Positions 58,521-64,000 of a stretch of DNA of 64,000 bases are shown in pieces. The position numbers were made by a program, and so were the translations under genes. The stretch's first letter is position 1. Each line of letters opens with the position of its first letter. The notes beneath the pieces are model-generated. The model saw only the letters and a list, made by a program, of their open reading frames with translations. It did no database searches and was not told where the DNA came from. Origin of the DNA: Spirochaetales bacterium (GTDB lineage: Bacteria; Spirochaetota; Spirochaetia; Treponematales; Treponemataceae); contig QKEL01000011.1 of assembly GCA_003252395.1 (NCBI GenBank), positions 62,001 through 126,000 of the forward strand. Reading direction: 5' to 3'.

Positions 58521-60375
58521 ATTCCGTCTCTCTATCGAGGGTAATGATACCCGAAGCGGGGTGCTGGTCCGGAAGCTTGAAGAACTGAACCGACTCCACC
58601 AGGTACTCCGCCTGGGAGGCGAGCTCTTCCGCCGTTCCGGCAAGCTCTTCGCTGGTCGCGGCGTTTTGTTGGATAATCTGGTCCATCTGCACGATTCCCT
58701 GGGAAATCTGGCTCGTTCCGTTTGCCTGTTCGGCCGAGGCGGCGGCGATTTCCTGAATAAGTTCCGCCGTTTTCTTAATGTCGGGCAGCAATTCCTTGAT
58801 ACTGGAACCCGCGTTCGCCGCGACCTGAACGCTTTCGGAGGAAAGGGTCACGATCTCGCCGGCGGCGGACTGACTGCGCTCCGCCAGCTTGCGCACCTCG
58901 CTGGCAACCACCGCGAAGCCCCTGCCGGCCTCTCCGGCCCGAGCCGCCTCTATGGCCGCGTTGAGGGCCAAGAGGTTGGTTTGCCGGGCGATCTCCTCGA
59001 CTATCCCGATCTTTTCCGCGATCTGCTTCATCATCACGACGGTCTGGGAAACCGCGGTGCCGGACACGTCCGCGGCGTTGGTGACGTTCCGGGCAAGCTC
59101 GTTCGATTTTTGCGTATTCTCGGCATTCCGGTTGACCGTCGCCGAAAGCTGCTCGGTAGAGGCGGAAATTTCCTCGGCGCTCGAAGCCTGCAGGCTGGAA
59201 CCCTCCGAGAGCGCCTGGGCCGTGGTCGAAAGCTGCTGGCTGCCGGTAGCCACCTGGCCGCTCGCGAGCTGAATGCCGCTGACGATCTCGATCAGCTTGA
59301 TCACCATGGACTCGAGCGAAAGGCCCATCGCCCCGAGCTCGTCGGTACGGGTCACGATTTTTTCCTTCTCGACCAAGTCCATGCCGGTCAGCGCGAGGTC
59401 TCCCTCGGCCAGTCGGTCTATGCCGAACCGAATGACCTCGATGGGTTTTACGATCGAGCGCGCTACCATAATGGATACGATTATGGAAAGGATGACGGCC
59501 ACGATCAGCGCGTTAAGCATGATCGTCAGTATCGAATTGGAGGTTTCCATGATTTCCGCTTGGGGAAGGGACGCGATGAGGGTCCATGCGGGGGTTCCGT
59601 CTATTTTCTTGAAAATGCTCACCATGCTGATACCGTCGTCCCGCGTGTACGTTCCGCCGCCCGACTCCCCGTTTACGATAGACGTGGCAAGTTTTCCGAT
59701 GCCCTTCCAGCCCTGCGATTCAAGGTCGAAAATCTGCATCTGCATGACTTTCGAGGAATCGGGATGCGCGATAACGAGGCCATTCTTGTCCACGATCCAG
59801 CCAAACCCGGTCTTTCCGAGCTTGATACGGTTCACGATGGAGCCGAAATTGATAAAATCGAGCTGATAGCCGATCAGGCCCCGGATCTTTCCGTCGGGAC
59901 CCCGTACGGTGTGCACGAGGTGCGAAACGAGTTTGCCCGTATCCTTGGATTGGACGGGCTCCCCAACCACGAAGTCCTGTCCGGCGAACGCGGTTTTTAA
60001 GTACTCGCGACCGGCCGCGTTCCCGCGCAATCCCTCGGAGGTAATATAGTCGCCGTTGGGCCAAAACCACACGACGATATTAACGCCCTCGGGTTTCTCC
60101 TGGCCGAGCAAGGCGACCGTCTGGGTAATCGTATCCGAATCCCCTTCCTTCAATTGCTTTTTGACCGCATGAAACACTAACTGCTGTTTTAGGGAATCCA
60201 TATAACGCCCGATTTCGTCGTTTCTCGCGCTGACGACGTCGGACATCAATTGGCCGATCGCGGTGGGAACCCGCTGGCTGATCGTCAAAAAGACGATGCC
60301 CGACAAAAAAAGGAGGACCACGGCCACGAAGGCGGTAAGCATAACGGACACCCGGGCGGTTAGGTTCATTTTCAT
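58519..60375 (-). CDS. Methyl-accepting chemotaxis protein
   Basis: 618 residues: N-terminal membrane helix ([20 protein letters not shown]), a periplasmic dCache-type sensor of about 240 residues ([38 protein letters not shown]), second membrane helix, HAMP, and a signalling domain with the conserved tip [20 protein letters not shown]. Directs motility through CheA/CheW. Ligand unknown; it lies immediately upstream of the peptide importer. GAGG lies upstream of the ATG. Confidence 0.94.
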   Translation of the reverse strand: MKMNLTARVSVMLTAFVAVVLLFLSGIVFLTISQRVPTAIGQLMSDVVSARNDEIGRYMDSLKQQLVFHAVKKQLKEGDSDTITQTVALLGQEKPEGVNIVVWFWPNGDYITSEGLRGNAAGREYLKTAFAGQDFVVGEPVQSKDTGKLVSHLVHTVRGPDGKIRGLIGYQLDFINFGSIVNRIKLGKTGFGWIVDKNGLVIAHPDSSKVMQMQIFDLESQGWKGIGKLATSIVNGESGGGTYTRDDGISMVSIFKKIDGTPAWTLIASLPQAEIMETSNSILTIMLNALIVAVILSIIVSIMVARSIVKPIEVIRFGIDRLAEGDLALTGMDLVEKEKIVTRTDELGAMGLSLESMVIKLIEIVSGIQLASGQVATGSQQLSTTAQALSEGSSLQASSAEEISASTEQLSATVNRNAENTQKSNELARNVTNAADVSGTAVSQTVVMMKQIAEKIGIVEEIARQTNLLALNAAIEAARAGEAGRGFAVVASEVRKLAERSQSAAGEIVTLSSESVQVAANAGSSIKELLPDIKKTAELIQEIAAASAEQANGTSQISQGIVQMDQIIQQNAATSEELAGTAEELASQAEYLVESVQFFKLPDQHPASGIITLDRETE

Positions 60376-60521
60376 ACGGCAACCTCAAACTATAAAAATG
60401 GGTCGATAGGTCAAGAAAGCGTGGACTGGCAAAACCTATAACTGTTTGAAGTATCGTGGATAGAATTTGAAAAAGCAAACGGTGCCGGTAACGAATAGGG
60501 GCCAGACCGCCGAACGCGCCC

Positions 60522-61562
60522 TTAGGCCCTGAACTTCCCGGAGAACACGAAAAACTCCTGCCGATTGTTGGCAAGTTGGGAGGGCTTGAGGTTTTCGAAC
60601 CCGAGCTGTCCAAGCCTCTTAATATAGAAGGAAATTTCGGAAGCGTACTTCCAATCGTTTAATTTTAGGGTGAGAAAGCCCCGACGAACGGCGAGTTTCT
60701 TTCCATGGAGCTCCCGAAGCAGTCCCAACACGTGCGAAAGCTCGCCCAGGGCGTCTTTCGGGGGGATGCTCATGTCCATAACGATCCAGTCGGGATTAAC
60801 GCCGTTGAGGTCTTCGCGGGTCACGTAGCGGGCAGGCTTGCGAATATGGGTAAAAAGGGGATTCCCGGCGACTGGTTCGGCCATGAACTGCGGGTCTATG
60901 CCGGTCACGCGAAAACCCCGGTCCAGGAGCGCCGTGGTCGCGCCCCCGGGCGCGCAGCCGATTTCAAGGGCCTGCCAACCGGGCTGAACCACGGGCTTAA
61001 AGCGAAGAATCGCCTCTTCCAGCTTGAGCCAAGCCCGGGAGGGGGCTGTCGGGGGCAGGGTTAATCCGGGGAAATTGCCCGGGAGGGGCAAAAGCCGGTC
61101 CGTTTGCGCATGGCGGCCCAGGAATACGTGAAAGTCGTCTATCCACAGAAGGTCGTACACCGTATCGCCCGATTCGGGCGTACGGGCCGCGCGTTGCGCG
61201 AGAAACGCCGATATTTCGGGGATAGAGCGGATTTTTTCGTCAAAGGCATAGCCCTCGTGCTCGTCGCCCGGCATAAATCGGTCGCGGTCAAAGGCGTGAA
61301 CCGGCGCGTCGGGCGGAATGCGGGATAAGAGTCCTGGGAGGGCGGCGGGGTCGCGGGTTTGGTCGACCACCTCGCCCCACAGGCGCGTAAATAACGGGGC
61401 GTTTAGGGCAAGCGGCGCGATCGAGGCGGGATCTTCCTTGAAGGTAACGAAACCGGGTCGGGAAAAGGCGAAACGAAGTTCCGGGCGTTCCGCGAGTACC
61501 TCGGCCTTTACGGCCTTTTCCGCGCCGACTTGGCAGGCGGCAAAATAAAAACGGGGAGTCAT
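60522..61562 (-). CDS. RlmM-like FtsJ-domain rRNA methyltransferase
   Basis: 346 residues. N-terminal THUMP-like region, then an FtsJ/RrmJ-type SAM fold: ALEIGCAPGGATTALLDRGFRVTGIDP, VMDMSIPP, FLTLKLNDWKY. The combined layout resembles RlmM (23S rRNA C2498 2'-O-methylation) but is divergent. Start ATG 61562: TATAGT (61569-61574) ends 6 nt before it and no Shine-Dalgarno is present. Gap 60376-60521 to the chemoreceptor gene holds no gene. Confidence 0.78.
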   Translation of the reverse strand: MTPRFYFAACQVGAEKAVKAEVLAERPELRFAFSRPGFVTFKEDPASIAPLALNAPLFTRLWGEVVDQTRDPAALPGLLSRIPPDAPVHAFDRDRFMPGDEHEGYAFDEKIRSIPEISAFLAQRAARTPESGDTVYDLLWIDDFHVFLGRHAQTDRLLPLPGNFPGLTLPPTAPSRAWLKLEEAILRFKPVVQPGWQALEIGCAPGGATTALLDRGFRVTGIDPQFMAEPVAGNPLFTHIRKPARYVTREDLNGVNPDWIVMDMSIPPKDALGELSHVLGLLRELHGKKLAVRRGFLTLKLNDWKYASEISFYIKRLGQLGFENLKPSQLANNRQEFFVFSGKFRA

Positions 61563-61660
61563 GGGCCCACTATACCGCGGGGACGGCACTTGGGTATAGC
61601 GGGATACCCTGCCTTCTTACCCCGCTGTTCGGAAGTCCCTATTGTGCTATCATTATGCGT

Positions 61661-62476
61661 ATGTCCCGTATACAAACCCTTCTCAACGCCGGAAAGCGCA
61701 CGGCCTTTCCGGCCGCGGCCCTTGAACCCTGCCTTCCCTTCGCCATTGAACCGCCCGGAGCCATGGAGGCGATACTCCTCTTGCACGGTTTCACCGGCAA
61801 TCCCTCGGAAATGAGGCCGGTGGGCGAGGCCCTTTCCTTAATGGGCTACGCCGTGCACGCGCCCCGTTACCCCGGTCACGGCTCGACCCGGGACGATTTT
61901 TACGCCACCGACTCGTCGGACTGGGTGCGCGCGGCCTTTGACGCCCGAATGAACCTCGCGGCCCGCTACGAAACGGTACACGTCGTGGGCCATTCCATGG
62001 GCGGCGTTATCGCCTCGGCGGTGGCTTCGGTCTTCCCCACCCCGCGCCTCATCCTGCTCGCGCCGGCATTCAGGCTCGCGATACCCGGCGCCTCCCTCAC
62101 GCCCTTTCTCGCGCCCTTCAAAAAGACCCTGTACACCGATAAAAAGCCCACGGCGATAGACCAGACCGATCCGGTGCGAAAGGCCCTCTACGCGGAGTAC
62201 TGGAAAGACGACCTTATACGGCCCACCGCGAGCCTGGTGAGCCTATCGCGCCGGGCGAGGCGAAACCTGCGCCGGGTAGACTCGCGGGTGCTCGTCCTTT
62301 TGGGCGGCGCGGACCCCACCGTGCCCGTCTCGGTGGAAAAGGTGCTCAGGAAAAACCTCACCCGCCCCGCTTCGCTGAAGATCGAGACCTTGCCAAACGC
62401 GGGACACCTCTTTCCCTTCGACGGTGACGCGGCGGTCGCCGCGAAAATCATAACGGACTGGATGTCCCTGGGGTAA
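61661..62476 (+). CDS. Alpha/beta hydrolase (carboxylesterase/monoacylglycerol lipase-like)
   Basis: 271 residues, Est30/monoacylglycerol lipase type: LLLHGFTGNPSEM oxyanion region, nucleophile Ser in VVGHSMGGV, Asp in GGADPTVPVS, His in NAGHLFPFD. Cytosolic esterase. ATG 61655 and 61661 are both in frame; TATCAT (61648-61653) ends 7 nt before 61661 and no Shine-Dalgarno is seen, so I take 61661. Divergent from the methyltransferase gene. Confidence 0.87.
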   Translation: MSRIQTLLNAGKRTAFPAAALEPCLPFAIEPPGAMEAILLLHGFTGNPSEMRPVGEALSLMGYAVHAPRYPGHGSTRDDFYATDSSDWVRAAFDARMNLAARYETVHVVGHSMGGVIASAVASVFPTPRLILLAPAFRLAIPGASLTPFLAPFKKTLYTDKKPTAIDQTDPVRKALYAEYWKDDLIRPTASLVSLSRRARRNLRRVDSRVLVLLGGADPTVPVSVEKVLRKNLTRPASLKIETLPNAGHLFPFDGDAAVAAKIITDWMSLG

Positions 62477-62517
62477 ACGCCCCGCGGGTGACACTTTCAC
62501 CGACATTCCGGGTTAAA

Positions 62518-62546
62518 TTGTCATGCCCAGTCTTTTGTGCTAGCGT
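62518..62546 (+). promoter_or_regulatory. Promoter of the FtsX-type permease gene
   Basis: TTGTCA (62518-62523), 17-nt spacer, TAGCGT (62541-62546), about 35 nt before the ATG at 62582; the -10 match is weak. Confidence 0.5.
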
Positions 62547-62581
62547 GTTAAAAAAGCCAGATCATCACCCAAGGAATGACG

Positions 62582-64000
62582 ATGTACGCAAAACTGATGG
62601 TTCGGGGCCTCTTGCGCCACCGAAAACGGGGACGGCGGCTTTTCGCGCTCATGGCGCTGTGCGCCGCCGCCTTGGTCTTTCTCATCTCCTTCAGCAATGA
62701 TTTCGCCCGGCAAAACCGGGACCAGTTCATCGCCCTGCAAAGCGGCCACCTGCGCGTGGTTCCGTCCGATTCCCCCATCCTCGCCGATTCATTCTCGGTC
62801 CAGGGAAAGGAGCGGGTATCGTTCCTGAAGCTGGACGACTCCTTTAACCAGTGGCTCGCGATGCAGGACGAGATAGAGGGAGTCGCGCCGATAATCGAAC
62901 GGGTCGGCGCCTCGTACAATATAGACGGCGAGTACGAGACCTGGATGCCGCTGATCGCCGTTCCCGCCGCCGCCCTGCATAGGGTTTTCCCGATGGCGAC
63001 GGTCGTCGCGGGCACCGACGATATCGCGTGGGCCCCCTTCATGCCGGAGGTTCCGGTGCTTCGCCGAAAAATCGATACCCTGTTCGGCGGGAAAAATCCC
63101 GACACGAGCCGCCTTACCCGGGATGACTTCGCCTGTTCCGACGACGATTTCGCGCGCGCGATGGTGCGTTTTGGCGACGATTTCCTCAAAGGCTATCCCC
63201 GGGTTTTTCCCGGACGGGTCTTGCCCCCGGCCGAGCGGGAACGGATATTCCTCGATACGGTGGCCGAAATGCTCGCGGACCCCGAAATGCCGTCGAAGAT
63301 CGATCCGGCGCGGTTCGAGACCTACGACTGGCGGCTCGACGACGCCATTACCGCCGCGAGGGAAAATGCGGACGAAAGCTTCGTTTCCTTCTATAACATG
63401 CGCGTTCTTGACGCCTTGTACCCCGACCTTCTTTCGATGGTCCGCGAGCCGGTGCGCCCCGGACAGCGCGTATCCATCCAAATCGCGCCCTTCGAGTCCG
63501 AGGGACCCATCACGCTTCCGATCGTGATTCCCGCCCGTTACGAAGGCCTGGTGGAATTCGTGCCCCTGTATACGGCGAATAACTTCATCGACCTCAACGC
63601 CTTCCGCCATTATATGAACCTGGGCGACGACGACGCCACGTCATTGGTAATCCGCCTTAAGGACATAGACGACACGGAAGCCATGAAGCGCCTGATTCAG
63701 GACCGGCTGCGGGAAATTGGTTCCGACGCGGCGGTGGTGGACTGGAAGTTCCTCAATAGGCTCAGCCTGACCACCGGGACGGCCATGAGCGCCGTCATCG
63801 CTATCCTGATCGCGGTGTTCGCGGCGATACTCCTGTTGTTCACGGTCAACCTGGTGATGACGTCGCTGGTCCAGCGTCGGCGCGAGATCGGCACGGGGCT
63901 CGCCATGGGCTTAAGCGCGGCCCAAACGGTGTTCATCATGACCGGGGAAGTCGCGGTAATCGTGGGGCTTTCCAGCCTGGCAGGCGCCGCGATCGGCGCG
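62582..64000 (+). CDS. ABC transporter permease, LolC/MacB (FtsX) type, 3' end outside window
   Basis: At least 473 residues, open to the window end. Membrane helix near the N-terminus (ALMALCAAALVFLISF), a long periplasmic domain (VAPIIERVGASYNIDGEY ...), then the FtsX domain with a second helix and the cytoplasmic coupling loop VQRRREIGTGLAMGLSAAQT, followed by a third helix. Such permeases move lipoproteins or lipids to the outer membrane with a LolD-like ATPase, which is expected downstream. Start ATG 62582 has AAGGA 6 nt before it; ATG 62576 is possible. Confidence 0.85.
   Translation, partial: MYAKLMVRGLLRHRKRGRRLFALMALCAAALVFLISFSNDFARQNRDQFIALQSGHLRVVPSDSPILADSFSVQGKERVSFLKLDDSFNQWLAMQDEIEGVAPIIERVGASYNIDGEYETWMPLIAVPAAALHRVFPMATVVAGTDDIAWAPFMPEVPVLRRKIDTLFGGKNPDTSRLTRDDFACSDDDFARAMVRFGDDFLKGYPRVFPGRVLPPAERERIFLDTVAEMLADPEMPSKIDPARFETYDWRLDDAITAARENADESFVSFYNMRVLDALYPDLLSMVREPVRPGQRVSIQIAPFESEGPITLPIVIPARYEGLVEFVPLYTANNFIDLNAFRHYMNLGDDDATSLVIRLKDIDDTEAMKRLIQDRLREIGSDAAVVDWKFLNRLSLTTGTAMSAVIAILIAVFAAILLLFTVNLVMTSLVQRRREIGTGLAMGLSAAQTVFIMTGEVAVIVGLSSLAGAAIGA

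Noticed and set aside
1-64000. tRNA, rRNA, insertion sequences and prophage genes
   Set aside because: No T-loop-like GTTCGA motif in a plausible cloverleaf, no transposase, integrase or phage structural gene was seen.

Overview
This is a GC-rich (about 60% by eye), gene-dense window from a Gram-negative-type bacterium. It carries many lipoproteins, a secretin, a POTRA/beta-barrel protein, LolC/MacB-type ABC export and a methyl-accepting chemotaxis protein. The gene set and the GatB-like/asparaginase fusion suggest a free-living or host-associated spirochaete (Spirochaetota) with a high-GC genome. That is an inference from gene content; no rRNA or tRNA gene is present to confirm it.

Layout. 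1-6100: the 3' part of parB converges on a ppk-ppx(HD) polyphosphate cluster followed upstream by a trehalase-like glycosidase. 6101-6535: a 47-bp tandem hairpin repeat array and an AT-rich spacer. 6536-13368: a GatB-like/asparaginase fusion, a large membrane-anchored unknown protein, a TPR lipoprotein and a DHH phosphoesterase. 13369-14655: a second, related 24-bp repeat and a TraB-family membrane protein. 14656-19221: a beta-glycoside module (GH30, LacI regulator, lipoprotein GH3) with a promoter and LacI-type operator. 19293-22232: radA, a metallo-hydrolase and a cyclic-nucleotide-binding-fold protein. 22312-33103: an eleven-gene minus-strand operon encoding a reduced type II secretion/pseudopilus machine (secretin, ATPase, inner-membrane platform, pseudopilins) that ends in lipoproteins and a clostripain-like protease lipoprotein. 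33296-34705: MarR repressor and alpha/beta hydrolase sharing a palindromic operator. 34702-36622: an AbrB-FliG-like fusion, metallo-hydrolase, RidA and a small membrane protein. 36810-39433: an ABC-2 exporter. 39541-43492: isochorismatase-like and P-loop kinase-like genes, then leuC-tam-leuD. 43603-50142: a POTRA barrel protein, a membrane-bound HTH regulator, a secreted unknown protein, proS and an FAD/NAD oxidoreductase. 50257-58317: two small cytosolic proteins, then an opp peptide importer with a GGDEF gene at its end. 58519-64000: chemoreceptor, rRNA methyltransferase-like protein, esterase and the start of an FtsX/LolC-type ABC permease cut by the window end.

Themes. (1) About a dozen genes lack a Shine-Dalgarno sequence and have a -10-like box ending 6-8 nt (10 nt in one case) before the ATG, several with a -35 box at 16-18 nt; this points to frequent leaderless transcription. 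(2) Two different genes take their ribosome-binding site from the edge of the same repeat family. (3) Genes are packed with ATGA/GTGA/TTGA overlaps inside operons, and three convergent pairs share or abut stop codons. (4) Unusual domain pairings are the most novel content: GatB-like plus asparaginase, AbrB plus FliG-type armadillo, and a membrane domain plus LuxR-type HTH.
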